DNA from: Amphibacillus cookii
Lineage (GTDB): Bacteria > Bacillota > Bacilli > Bacillales > Amphibacillaceae
Assembly (NCBI RefSeq): GCF_016908375.1
Contig: NZ_JAFBDS010000001.1
Span: forward strand, 620,226 to 684,225
Direction: 5' to 3'
DNA length: 64,000 bases
A program made the position numbers and the translations under genes. Shown piece after piece: positions 1 through 8,230 of the stretch. Positions within the stretch are counted from its first letter, which is position 1. Each line of letters starts with the position of its first letter. The notes under the pieces are model-generated. The model did not search any database. It was not told the DNA's origin and saw only the letters and a program-made list of their open reading frames with translations.

Positions 1-2
1 TT

Positions 3-842
3 GAAAATTATAAATTAACCATTAAAAACCTTGCTAAATATGGTGTTAAAGTCATTTGTTATAATTTTATGCCGGTCTTTGACTGGGTACGCACAGAATT
101 ATACAAAACCCATAATGACGGAGCGACTTCTATGTTTTTAGAAAAACAACAAATTGAAAGTGTTGCTCCAATGGAACTTGTTAAAACGGTTTCGTATGAT
201 AATAGTTATTCGATGCCAGGATGGGAACCTGAGCGATTAAAACACTTGGCAGAACTTTTTAAGTTATATGAAGGGGTGACAGAAGAAGATCTATGGAGTC
301 ATTTACAGTATTTCTTAGAACAAGTGGTCCCGATTGCTGAACAAAATGATATTAAACTAGCAATTCATCCTGATGATCCACCGTATACGGTATTTGGTTT
401 ACCTCGAATTATAAAAGATCGCCACGATCTTAGCCGATTAGTTGAATTAGTAGATAACAAATATAATGGAATTACCTTTTGTACTGGTTCATTGGGAATT
501 AAACCTGAGAATAAATTAGAAGAAATGATTAAAGCGTTTGCTGAGCGAATTCACTTTGTTCACATTCGTAATTTAAGAAGATACAAAAATGGAGATATCC
601 TTGAAACGTCACATAGAACAGAGGACGGAGACCTTAATATTAATAAAATCGTCAAGACCTTACATGAAATCGGATTTCATGGTTATGCTCGCCCGGATCA
701 TGGTAGGCAAATTTGGAATGAAAATTGTCGACCAGGCTATGGTTTTTATGATAGAGCGCTTGGCATAATGTATTTGTGGGGGCTGTGGGATGCCTATAAT
801 CAAAATTATTATTATAGAACAAAATTAAAGTTAAACGGTTAA
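3..842 (+). CDS. uxuA: Mannonate dehydratase, 5' end outside window
   Basis: Converts D-mannonate to 2-keto-3-deoxy-gluconate in the hexuronate (glucuronate) pathway, in the cytoplasm. About 279 codons are visible and the reading frame is open to the left edge, so the start lies upstream; the family is usually about 350-360 aa. Recognised from family stretches such as [12 protein letters not shown] near the left edge, AIHPDDPP (metal-site region) and the C-terminal [12 protein letters not shown]. It is followed by a remnant of the partner isomerase uxaC, so the pathway is partly broken here unless another isomerase exists elsewhere. Confidence 0.9.
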   Translation, partial: ENYKLTIKNLAKYGVKVICYNFMPVFDWVRTELYKTHNDGATSMFLEKQQIESVAPMELVKTVSYDNSYSMPGWEPERLKHLAELFKLYEGVTEEDLWSHLQYFLEQVVPIAEQNDIKLAIHPDDPPYTVFGLPRIIKDRHDLSRLVELVDNKYNGITFCTGSLGIKPENKLEEMIKAFAERIHFVHIRNLRRYKNGDILETSHRTEDGDLNINKIVKTLHEIGFHGYARPDHGRQIWNENCRPGYGFYDRALGIMYLWGLWDAYNQNYYYRTKLKLNG

Positions 843-856
843 ATCTAATAAAAAGG

Positions 857-1048
857 ATGATCAAGTTGGATAGTTTTTTAACAGAAGATCGAAGTTTTTC
901 ATCAATAGCTGAAATGTGGTTAGGTGAAGATCATTATAAATGGCGTATGCTCAGAAGTAATGGTGTTTCATAACCATATATAACTGGTCATAAAAATGGA
1001 AAAGACAAATTTATGAAATGGGCTGAAACCGTACCGCATTTAACCTAA
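857..1048 (+). pseudogene. uxaC: Glucuronate isomerase remnant (uxaC')
   Basis: One frame reads [20 protein letters not shown], then [18 protein letters not shown], a stop, PYITG, and KFMKWAETVPHLT before a second stop. This matches two N-terminal blocks of uronate isomerase (the WLGGDHYKWRAMRSNGV and WAETVP motifs). The segment that normally lies between the first residues and the WLG block is deleted, there is an in-frame stop, and the rest of the roughly 470-aa protein is missing. A gene-like start (AAAAGGATG context) remains just after uxuA, as expected for a former uxuA-uxaC operon. Non-functional; assignment from motif memory. Confidence 0.75.
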
Positions 1049-1429
1049 AAGATATGGATGCTATGGCTGGTTTAATAATGATAATATGTGCCCAGTTAAT
1101 TTGAGAATCTAGGGGTGCAAATTTTATAGAACTGTATTTGGCAAGTAGATGGCATGTCAAATCTTCTTTTTTGCCAAATGCAGCTATAAGATAATTTAAT
1201 GATTACAGATTTTAAGTCTCCTAATAATGATTACATCAATAATTTCCCTCTACACCTTCTATGATTAACGTGCTTTTTCACTTTACAATACTTACCTTTT
1301 TATTCTTTTATTGTTCTTTCCAATCTTTCTTTCAAAACCTTCACCTTACAATTAGTCTGGCAAATAAGGACAGTTTTATCACAACTCACGTCATTATATT
1401 TTATGAGTTATTCCAATATATTTATGTAT
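1049..1429 (+). other. Gap after uxaC remnant
   Basis: No convincing gene. A short in-frame piece reading LASRWHVKSSFLPNAA (near 1139) could be a further decayed uxaC fragment, but I cannot support it. The last part is pyrimidine-rich on the plus strand and leads into the rhaB control region. Confidence 0.3.
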
Positions 1430-1443
1430 AGGTAACGGTTTCA
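1430..1443 (+). promoter_or_regulatory. Candidate cre (CcpA) site before rhaB
   Basis: AGGTAACGGTTTCA matches the cre consensus TGWNANCGNTNWCA at all but two positions and lies about 20 bp upstream of rhaB, just ahead of its GGGAGGG ribosome site. Catabolite repression of rhamnose genes is expected; binding is inferred. Confidence 0.45.
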
Positions 1444-1461
1444 ATGATGGGAGGGTAGTAA

Positions 1462-2871
1462 ATGCAAAAATGTCACTTAGCTGTCGATATTGGAGCCTCA
1501 AGTGGACGAGTGATGGCAGGCTTTATCAATCAAGAAAAATTACAGCTTGAAGAAGTGTATCGTTTTGAGAATCAAATGATTTCAAAAGATGGCCATCTAT
1601 GTTGGGACATCAATCATCTATATCAATCGCTTAAGACTGGGGTTAAAGAAGCCGTGCAGCAACAGTTTAAACCAGTAAGCTTGGCGATTGATACGTGGGC
1701 AGTCGATTTTGTTCTGCTTGACCAAGATGGTGCTTTACTGACGGATGTGATTGCTTATCGTGATCATCGCACCGATGGCGTGATGGAACAAGTTTTCCAA
1801 CAAATTGACCCATCTGATATTTACCAACGTACAGGGATTCAATTCCAACCTTTTAATACGATTTATCAATTAAAAGCATTGAAAGATAGTCAACCTGATC
1901 TTTTAGCACGTGCACAGACATTTTTAATGATTCCTGATTACTTGAATTATTTGTTGACAGGAGAAAAAGCCAATGAATATACCAATGCAACATCAACACA
2001 GTTGGTCAATCTAGAGACAAAAGATTGGGATTATGCCTTAATTGATAAGTTAGGTCTACCGAAGCAGATATTTCAGCCGATTAAGTTGCCAAAAACAGCA
2101 TTAGGCTCGATAAAAGACAGTCTAGCTGAAGAGCTGGGTGTTAATTTTAGAGTGGTTTTACCTGCCACACATGATACTGGTTCAGCTGTTATTGCGTTAC
2201 CTGAACAACAAGAAACGATTTATCTAAGCTCTGGGACATGGTCATTAATGGGAATTGAAGCATTAGAACCGATTGCAACAGAAGAAGCATTACTTTATAA
2301 CTTTACCAATGAAGGTGGCGTCGATTATCGTTATCGGTTTTTGAAAAATATAATGGGATTGTGGATGATCCAAGAAGTTAAGCGTTTATATAATGATCGC
2401 TATAGTTTTACTGATTTTGTAAGTTTGGCAGAACAAGCTGCGTCGTTTAATAGTATCGTTGATGTCAATGATCAGCGTTTTCTAAGTCCAGAAAATATGA
2501 TTGAAGCGATTCGTAGTTATTGCCGTGAAACAGGCCAACCGGAGCCTACCACAACTGGTGAATTAGCACGAACCATTTTTATCAGTTTAGCTAAAAGCTA
2601 TCAGCAAACGATAGAGGAAATCGAAAAATTGACCACACGTTCCTATAATCAGATCAATATCATTGGTGGCGGCTGTCAGAATGAATTATTAAATCAGTTA
2701 TTAGCTGATTTTAGTAAAAAAACCGTCTATGCTGGTCCGATTGAAGCAACAGCGATAGGAAATGTAGTTGTTCAGCTCCTTGAAGCAAAACAACTCAGCA
2801 CATTAACAGAAGCACGCCAACTTATTAAGCAATCTTTTCCTATTAAAATATTTCAACCAAAGGAGAATTGA
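1462..2871 (+). CDS. rhaB: Rhamnulokinase
   Basis: ATP-dependent phosphorylation of L-rhamnulose to L-rhamnulose-1-phosphate, cytoplasmic. 469 aa, FGGY kinase fold: N-terminal VDIGASSGRVMAG phosphate loop, IDTWAVDFVLLD near residue 74, central ATHDTGSAV, and C-terminal INIIGGGCQNELLNQ adenosine-binding motif. Length is normal for RhaB. The start has the ribosome site GGGAGGG. It is followed after 3 nt by rhaA, so the two are co-transcribed; a cre-like site upstream suggests CcpA control. Confidence 0.95.
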   Translation: MQKCHLAVDIGASSGRVMAGFINQEKLQLEEVYRFENQMISKDGHLCWDINHLYQSLKTGVKEAVQQQFKPVSLAIDTWAVDFVLLDQDGALLTDVIAYRDHRTDGVMEQVFQQIDPSDIYQRTGIQFQPFNTIYQLKALKDSQPDLLARAQTFLMIPDYLNYLLTGEKANEYTNATSTQLVNLETKDWDYALIDKLGLPKQIFQPIKLPKTALGSIKDSLAEELGVNFRVVLPATHDTGSAVIALPEQQETIYLSSGTWSLMGIEALEPIATEEALLYNFTNEGGVDYRYRFLKNIMGLWMIQEVKRLYNDRYSFTDFVSLAEQAASFNSIVDVNDQRFLSPENMIEAIRSYCRETGQPEPTTTGELARTIFISLAKSYQQTIEEIEKLTTRSYNQINIIGGGCQNELLNQLLADFSKKTVYAGPIEATAIGNVVVQLLEAKQLSTLTEARQLIKQSFPIKIFQPKEN

Positions 2872-2874
2872 GCC

Positions 2875-4128
2875 ATGTCAATTGAACAAAGTTATCATTT
2901 AGCAAAACAATACTATCAAAAGTGGGGGATAGATGTAGAAGCGGCTCTAGAAACATTAAAGAAAATACCGATTTCCATTCATTGTTGGCAAGGTGATGAT
3001 GTTAGTGGTTTTGAAGTTGATCAGCAAGAACTGTCTGGTGGGATTGATGTGACCGGTAATTACCCTGGTAAAGCAACCACACCAGAGCAATTGCGGAAAG
3101 ATATCGAACAAGCACTACAACTTATTCCTGGAAAACATCGTATTAATTTACATGCGATCTATGCAGAGACCAATGGGGAGAAAGTTGAACGTGATCAGCT
3201 AGAACCAAAACATTTTCAAAATTGGATAGATTGGGCGAAAAAGCATCAACTCGGGCTTGATTTTAACCCAACCCTCTTTTCACACCCAAAAGCGGATGAT
3301 GGCTTAACTTTATCCCATCCCAATAAAGAAATACGTGACTTTTGGATTCGCCATTGCCAAGCGAGTCGGCGGATTGCTGAGCATATTGGTAAAGAATTAG
3401 GATCACAAACGTTAACGAATATTTGGATACCAGATGGTTATAAAGATACGCCCGCTGATCGTTTGACGCCGAGAAAACGGTTGAAAGCTTCACTTGATCG
3501 TATTTTTAGTGAAGAGATAGATGAGCGCTACAATATTGATGCAGTGGAAAGTAAGTTATTCGGGATCGGCTCAGAAGCTTATGTTGTAGGTTCACATGAA
3601 TTTTATCTCGGCTATGCTTTGAAAAATAATAAATTATGCTTACTTGATACCGGTCACTACCATCCGACAGAAATGGTGTCCAATAAGATTTCATCCCTTT
3701 TATTATTTAGTGATAAGGTTGCGCTTCATGTGTCCAGACCTGTTCGTTGGGATAGTGACCATGTTGTGACATTTGACGATGAGCTAAAAGAAATAGGACT
3801 AGAAATTGTCCGAAACGATGCGATCGACAAAGTTATGATTGGACTTGATTTCTTTGATGCGAGTATTAATCGGATTGCGGCATGGACCATCGGTACACGC
3901 AATATGTTAAAAGCATTACTGTATGGCTTATTAATGCCTAATGAGCAATTAAAGGCTTATCAAGAAGAAGGTCATTTTACCGATCGCCTAGCTATTTTAG
4001 AAACATTTAAAACCTACCCGTTTGGTGCGATTTGGGACTATTATTGCCAACTGATGGGTGTGCCGGTTGAAATGGATTGGATGCAAGACGTTCGCGAATA
4101 TGAGAAACAAGAATTATTAAACCGTTAG
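2875..4128 (+). CDS. rhaA: L-rhamnose isomerase
   Basis: Interconverts L-rhamnose and L-rhamnulose, first step of the pathway, using Mn/Zn in the cytoplasm. 417 aa, full length for RhaA. Family landmarks include [13 protein letters not shown] near the N-terminus, [11 protein letters not shown], and [11 protein letters not shown] with metal-binding Asp/His. The start is preceded by AAAGGAG and lies 3 nt after rhaB. A perfect inverted repeat follows the stop. With rhaB, fucO and rhaD it forms a complete route from rhamnose to DHAP plus lactaldehyde, which is reduced to 1,2-propanediol. Confidence 0.95.
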   Translation: MSIEQSYHLAKQYYQKWGIDVEAALETLKKIPISIHCWQGDDVSGFEVDQQELSGGIDVTGNYPGKATTPEQLRKDIEQALQLIPGKHRINLHAIYAETNGEKVERDQLEPKHFQNWIDWAKKHQLGLDFNPTLFSHPKADDGLTLSHPNKEIRDFWIRHCQASRRIAEHIGKELGSQTLTNIWIPDGYKDTPADRLTPRKRLKASLDRIFSEEIDERYNIDAVESKLFGIGSEAYVVGSHEFYLGYALKNNKLCLLDTGHYHPTEMVSNKISSLLLFSDKVALHVSRPVRWDSDHVVTFDDELKEIGLEIVRNDAIDKVMIGLDFFDASINRIAAWTIGTRNMLKALLYGLLMPNEQLKAYQEEGHFTDRLAILETFKTYPFGAIWDYYCQLMGVPVEMDWMQDVREYEKQELLNR

Positions 4129-4132
4129 TAAC

Positions 4133-4176
4133 TGAATGAAATATATCTGTCATTACATACAGATATATTTCATTCA
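4133..4176 (+). terminator. Perfect 18-bp stem-loop after rhaA
   Basis: Arms TGAATGAAATATATCTGT and ACAGATATATTTCATTCA around an 8-nt loop. It lies directly after rhaA. There is no long T-tract, so it could be a terminator or an mRNA-processing or stability hairpin. Its right arm runs into the adjoining two-hairpin repeat. Confidence 0.6.
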
Positions 4177-4316
4177 CAGATAACCGTCCGTAAAACGCTC
4201 ACCTTAAAATGGAGAATCTATTTAGGTGGGCGCTAACAGACGCTAATATCTTGATTTACTCCACTATCAATCAGTGAGCAAAGAATGAAAACGCACATTG
4301 ATTGAGGTTCGTTTTA
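4174..4316 (+). repeat. Two-hairpin intergenic repeat, copy 1
   Basis: Full-length copy of the window's dispersed repeat. Hairpin I runs from CCGTCCGTAAAACGCTCACC to GGTGGGCGCTAACAGACG; hairpin II pairs CAATCAGT with the distal ATTGATTGAGG region; the end is GGTTCGTTTTAC. It lies between rhaA and fucO, about 48 bp before the fucO start, so it would be in the fucO leader if transcribed from upstream. Confidence 0.85.
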
Positions 4317-4363
4317 CAAAAAAATGTGAAATGTTGAACATTATTATTAAGGAGGAATTTAAA

Positions 4364-5509
4364 ATGGCTGTATTGTATGTGCCGAGCACGAATTTAGTAG
4401 GAAGAGGCTGTTTGCAAGAGCTTGCCCCGTTTATTGATGATTTAGGTTTTAACAAAGCCCTTGTTGTAACCGATCAATTTTTAAATCAAAGTGGAATCGT
4501 TGCAAAGGTAACGGCACAATTGGAGAAAGCACATGCGGATTTTGTTATTTATGATCAAGTTAAACCCAATCCAACGACATCGAATGTGCATAATGGGGTA
4601 GATGTATTTAAACGCGAAAATTGTGATTTTATTGTCTCAGTTGGTGGCGGATCGCCCCAAGATGCAGCAAAAGGTATCGGTTTAGTTGTTGCAAATGGTG
4701 GGGATGTCCGTACGTTCGAAGGTGTCAATAAAACAGCGAAAAAATCGATCCCAACTGTTGCTATTAATACAACAGCTGGTACATCAGCAGAATATACGAT
4801 TAACTATGTGATTACAGATGAAGAACGTGAAGTGAAGATGGTAATGGTCGACAAAAATAGTTTAGTCGAGATATCCGTTAATGATCCAGAATTAATGGTT
4901 GATAAGCCTAAAGCGTTAACAGCTGCAACTGGAATGGATGCTTTAACACATGCGATTGAAGCGATTGTGACACCGGGCGCTTATAAGATTACCGATGCAA
5001 CAGCTTTGGCAGCAGTAGAGACCATCTTTGCATATTTACCTCGAGTGGTTGAAGATGGTCATGATATTGAAGCGCGCGAACAAATGGCCTATGTGATGTT
5101 CTTGGCAGGTGTAGCTTTTAATAACGCAGGTCTCGGCTATGTCCATGCAATGGCGCATCAGTTGGGTGGTGTTTATGACTTACCACATGGTGTCTGCAAT
5201 GCAATGTTATTACCAATTGTTGAGCGTGAAAATGCATTACGTGACCCGAAAAAGTTCCCTGCCATTGCTAAAGCGATTGGTTTAGATATAGCAAATAAAT
5301 CAGAGAAACAATGTGCTGATGCGGTAATTGATGCGATTACACAATTGTCTATTCAAGTGGGCATCCCGACTAAGTTGTCTGAATTAGGGGTAGATGAAGT
5401 TGATCTGGATAAGTTAGCGGAGAATGCAATGAAAGATGCTTGTGCGCCAGGAAATCCTTTTACACCGACGAAACAAGAAGTAATTAAAATGTTTAAGCAA
5501 ATTTTGTAG
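4364..5509 (+). CDS. fucO: Lactaldehyde reductase (iron alcohol dehydrogenase)
   Basis: Reduces L-lactaldehyde from the rhamnulose-1-phosphate aldolase reaction to 1,2-propanediol with NADH, which balances redox in fermentation. 381 aa, group III iron-dependent alcohol dehydrogenase: SVGGGSPQDAAKG nucleotide-binding motif, TTAGTSAEYT, DALTHAIEA and HAMAHQLGG with the Fe-binding histidines. The start at 4364 is chosen for its AAGGAGG site and because the protein begins normally there; the in-frame codons upstream lie in repeat-derived sequence. It lies between rhaA and rhaD, supporting the lactaldehyde substrate. Confidence 0.9.
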   Translation: MAVLYVPSTNLVGRGCLQELAPFIDDLGFNKALVVTDQFLNQSGIVAKVTAQLEKAHADFVIYDQVKPNPTTSNVHNGVDVFKRENCDFIVSVGGGSPQDAAKGIGLVVANGGDVRTFEGVNKTAKKSIPTVAINTTAGTSAEYTINYVITDEEREVKMVMVDKNSLVEISVNDPELMVDKPKALTAATGMDALTHAIEAIVTPGAYKITDATALAAVETIFAYLPRVVEDGHDIEAREQMAYVMFLAGVAFNNAGLGYVHAMAHQLGGVYDLPHGVCNAMLLPIVERENALRDPKKFPAIAKAIGLDIANKSEKQCADAVIDAITQLSIQVGIPTKLSELGVDEVDLDKLAENAMKDACAPGNPFTPTKQEVIKMFKQIL

Positions 5510-5529
5510 TGCTTATTAATTAAATAGAT

Positions 5530-5573
5530 AAACAAAAACAAAACAAGTTTACAAGCTTGTTTTGTTTTTGTTT
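5530..5573 (+). terminator. Intrinsic terminator after fucO
   Basis: Perfect 18-bp stem (AAACAAAAACAAAACAAG with its complement) and an 8-nt loop. Its T-rich right arm supplies the U-tract. Confidence 0.8.
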
Positions 5574-5638
5574 ATGTTGTTATAATTGGTTTTATAAGTT
5601 AAAATAAAAATATACAAAAAGAAATGAGGTAAAATAAT

Positions 5639-6466
5639 ATGGGGAAACAAACAAAACAGATTATTCATGCACCATTTGTTCAAGATATGATTGAAGTGAC
5701 ACAGAACATGTGGCGTAATGGATGGGACGAACGAAATGGTGGTAATGTTAGTTATCTTTTAGAAGAAGAACAACTACAAAACTATTTAGATCTGAATCAT
5801 GTCAAACGCTCGATTCCACTAGCATTCCCAGTCAAAGCTTTGGCAAATCGTTATTTTATTGTAACTGGATCAGGTAAATATTTTAAAAATGTAGCGAAAG
5901 ACCCAGAAGATACATTAGCGATCTTAAAAGTAGCTTCTGATGGACAATCGGTCGATTTGTTATGGGGACTTTCAAATGGCGGAAACCCAACCAGTGAATT
6001 GCCTTCTCACTTTATGAGTCATATTGCACGTCTTGAAAATGATGAGCAGCATCGTGTCATTATTCATACGCACACCACGAATGTCATTGCGATGACATTC
6101 GTACACGATTTATCAGCTAAAGCCTTTACAAAAACGTTATGGCAAATGTGTACCGAATGTGTCGTTGTCTTTCCGGAAGGCGTAGCCTTACTACCGTGGA
6201 TGGTGCCAGGTACAGATGAAATTGGAACGGAAACAGCACAAGCCATGGAGACACATCGCCTTGTTGTTTGGCCACATCATGGAATTTTTGGTGCTGGGGA
6301 GTCAATTGATGATGCGTTTGGATTAATTGAAACAGCTGAAAAAGCGGCGCAAGTTTATATGTTAGTAGCTTCGCATCCAGGTGGAATCAAGCAAACGATC
6401 ACTGACCAAGAATTAATTGATTTAGCAGAAGCATTTCATGTCACACCAAATCCTAACTATATTTAG
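5639..6466 (+). CDS. rhaD: Rhamnulose-1-phosphate aldolase
   Basis: Class II (zinc) aldolase splitting L-rhamnulose-1-phosphate into dihydroxyacetone phosphate and L-lactaldehyde. 275 aa, typical for RhaD. Visible landmarks: [14 protein letters not shown] at the N-terminus, [12 protein letters not shown] with metal-ligand histidines, and [14 protein letters not shown] with a further ligand. Preceded by GAAATGAGG. A separate terminator before and after it suggests its own transcript, although the neighbouring genes form one pathway. Confidence 0.93.
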   Translation: MGKQTKQIIHAPFVQDMIEVTQNMWRNGWDERNGGNVSYLLEEEQLQNYLDLNHVKRSIPLAFPVKALANRYFIVTGSGKYFKNVAKDPEDTLAILKVASDGQSVDLLWGLSNGGNPTSELPSHFMSHIARLENDEQHRVIIHTHTTNVIAMTFVHDLSAKAFTKTLWQMCTECVVVFPEGVALLPWMVPGTDEIGTETAQAMETHRLVVWPHHGIFGAGESIDDAFGLIETAEKAAQVYMLVASHPGGIKQTITDQELIDLAEAFHVTPNPNYI

Positions 6467-6471
6467 ATCCT

Positions 6472-6505
6472 AAGACGTTATAGGGTTGCCCTATAGCGTC
6501 TTTAT
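6472..6505 (+). terminator. Terminator after rhaD
   Basis: Arms AAGACGTTATAGGG and CCCTATAGCGTCTT (one mismatch), a 3-nt loop, then a short T-rich run. Confidence 0.75.
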
Positions 6506-6508
6506 CTT

Positions 6509-6651
6509 AAGTAACTGTCCGTAAAACGCCGAGAGCAGAGGCGCATCTATTTAGATGGGTGATAACAGACGCTGATGTCCTGATTCACTTAACGAACCTG
6601 CAATCAGTGGGCGAACAATGAAATGGTACACTGATTGAAGATTCGTTTTAT
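6509..6651 (+). repeat. Two-hairpin intergenic repeat, copy 2
   Basis: Full-span copy whose first hairpin has lost part of its left arm (GTAAAACGCC joins directly to GAGAGCAGAG). The second hairpin (AACGAACCTGCAATCAGTG to ACTGATTGAAGATTCGTTTTAT) is intact. It lies in the leader of the DeoR regulator gene. Confidence 0.85.
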
Positions 6652-6759
6652 AAATTTTTGAAAGCTCAACTTTCACTGATTAGCAAAGATTGCGATGATA
6701 GGAGGAAAACTATACAATGGAATAAGAGATCGGTTTGAAAAGAAAAGAGGTTGATGTTT

Positions 6760-7527
6760 ATGCTAGTGGCTGAGCGCCATCAAAAGATTGTTGAGCAAAT
6801 AGAGGATAAGCGAATTGTTAAAGTAGCCGAATTAAGCCAGCTTTTTTCTGTAACAGAAGAGACGATTCGTCGTGATCTTGAGAAATTAGAAAAACAGGGA
6901 TATTTAACGAGAAGCCATGGTGGAGCAGTATTGAATGAAAAAAAAGAACAAGATGACATTCCTTTCGAACAACGGGAAATTACGAATATAGACGCAAAAA
7001 AAAGGTTGGCACGAATAGCTATACGTTATGTTAAGCAAGCTGATACAATTATTTTAGATGCAAGTTCGACGGCTTGGTATATGGCGCAAATCATTCCAGA
7101 CATGCCTTTGACGGTGGTGACGAATTCACTTAAGGTGGCAGCTGAATTAAGTAGGAAAGAGCGTATTACAGTTATTTGTACAGGGGGAACGTTACTTACC
7201 CGATCAGCCTCATTTGTCGGTCCGCTAGCGATTAAGGCCTTGGAAAAATATTATGTCACTAAAGCTTTTATTTCATGTAAAGGTATGCACTTAGAACGCG
7301 GTTTTACCGAGTCAAATGAACAACAAGCCCTAGTGAAACAAAAAATGCTAGAAACCAGTGAACAAACCTTTATGTTACTAGATGATAGTAAGGTAGGGGT
7401 ACAAGCGTTTTCAGTTTTGTCTGAACTTAACACGGCTGATTATTTAATCGTTAATACACCCCTACCGCATGCAATCGTAACTCAACTTAATGAACAGCAT
7501 CAGGATTTAAATGTGATCATTGATTAA
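6760..7527 (+). CDS. DeoR-family transcriptional regulator, probably for rhamnose genes
   Basis: 255 aa. N-terminal DeoR helix-turn-helix (residues about 5-58; VAELSQLFSVTEETIRRDL, then HGGAVL). The C-terminal DeoR sugar-phosphate sensor fold has DASSTAWYMA, TNSLKVA, CTGGTL and LLDDSKVG. DeoR proteins sense phosphorylated sugars; its place right after rhaD makes rhamnulose-1-phosphate a reasonable inducer (inference). The ATG at 6760 lies 9 nt after AAGAGG. In-frame TTG (6751) and ATG (6754) codons are alternatives but too close to that ribosome site. A two-hairpin repeat fills much of the upstream region. Confidence 0.85.
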   Translation: MLVAERHQKIVEQIEDKRIVKVAELSQLFSVTEETIRRDLEKLEKQGYLTRSHGGAVLNEKKEQDDIPFEQREITNIDAKKRLARIAIRYVKQADTIILDASSTAWYMAQIIPDMPLTVVTNSLKVAAELSRKERITVICTGGTLLTRSASFVGPLAIKALEKYYVTKAFISCKGMHLERGFTESNEQQALVKQKMLETSEQTFMLLDDSKVGVQAFSVLSELNTADYLIVNTPLPHAIVTQLNEQHQDLNVIID

Positions 7528-7581
7528 TAAAAGGTTTAGTTCTTAATAAGAAGTGGCATAATATATATAGGAATACGACGG

Positions 7582-7740
7582 TTATCACAGATAACCGTCC
7601 GTAAACCCCCCTTAAAATAGAGAGTAGTGCAAATCGATTGAGGTGGGTGCCAACGGACGCTAATGTTCGGATTCATTCAACGAACCTGCAATCAGTGAGC
7701 TGAGAACGTAAAACATCTAATGATCGAAGATTCGTTTTAT
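7582..7740 (+). repeat. Two-hairpin intergenic repeat, copy 3
   Basis: Full-length copy, from TTATCACAGATAACCGTCCG to GATTCGTTTTAT. It ends directly before the GGAGGG ribosome site of the IIB gene at 7754, so the repeat forms the leader of that gene. Confidence 0.88.
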
Positions 7741-7753
7741 TGGAGGGCTACTT

Positions 7754-8068
7754 ATGAAGAATATCTTGCTTGTTTGTGCTGTTGGAATGTCTAGTAGTAT
7801 TCTTGTCAATCGAATGATTAAAGCAGCATCGGAAAAAGACGAGGATATTCTTGTTCATGCATGTGGCATGGGCGATATAGACAAGTTTATTGATGAAGTT
7901 AACCTGTTATTAATTGGACCTCAGATTGCTTACGTGGAAGGACAATTAAAAAAGGATTACGGAGAACGGTTATCGTTGCCAATAAAGATTATTTCAAGTA
8001 AGGATTATCAGACAATGAATGGCGCCCGTGTTTTAGAAGAAGCCCTGCAAATGATCGAACAAGCTTAA
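7754..8068 (+). CDS. PTS lactose/cellobiose-type IIB component, stand-alone
   Basis: 104-aa phosphocarrier domain. The N-terminal KNILLVCAVGMSSSILVNRM contains the active cysteine at residue 8, which takes phosphate from IIA. It resembles the two IIB proteins at 10726 and 12952 but diverges clearly (for example HACGMGDIDKF), and there is no adjacent IIA or IIC. It may serve one of the nearby permeases, or signal to the PRD activator encoded next. The start is supported by TGGAGGG. Confidence 0.85.
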   Translation: MKNILLVCAVGMSSSILVNRMIKAASEKDEDILVHACGMGDIDKFIDEVNLLLIGPQIAYVEGQLKKDYGERLSLPIKIISSKDYQTMNGARVLEEALQMIEQA

Positions 8069-8100
8069 GCTGGTATACCTAATTGGGGTGCCAGCTTTCT
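8067..8100 (+). terminator. Terminator after lone IIB gene
   Basis: AAGCTGGTATACC pairs with GGGGTGCCAGCTT, followed by TCTT. The left arm overlaps the stop codon of the IIB gene. Confidence 0.6.
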
Positions 8101-8136
8101 TAATGTTTAGCGATCTAATCAATTGAGTTATTAAGC

Positions 8137-8158
8137 TTTTTCCACTAATAGAGGAAAA
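8137..8158 (+). promoter_or_regulatory. Palindromic operator, copy 1 (candidate PRD-activator site)
   Basis: TTTTCCACTAATAGAGGAAAA (here split as TTTTCC, ACTAATAGA, GGAAAA) is an imperfect palindrome, symmetrical about the central A. It lies about 70 bp before the PRD regulator gene. Related motifs precede both IIA-IIB-IIC operons, suggesting autoregulation by the regulator at 8231. Confidence 0.55.
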
Positions 8159-8230
8159 GAAATAAATTAATGATGACTTGAAACCGCTTAATCAGTTAGA
8201 GTAATATTTAAGAGAGGGGAGTGACGATAA

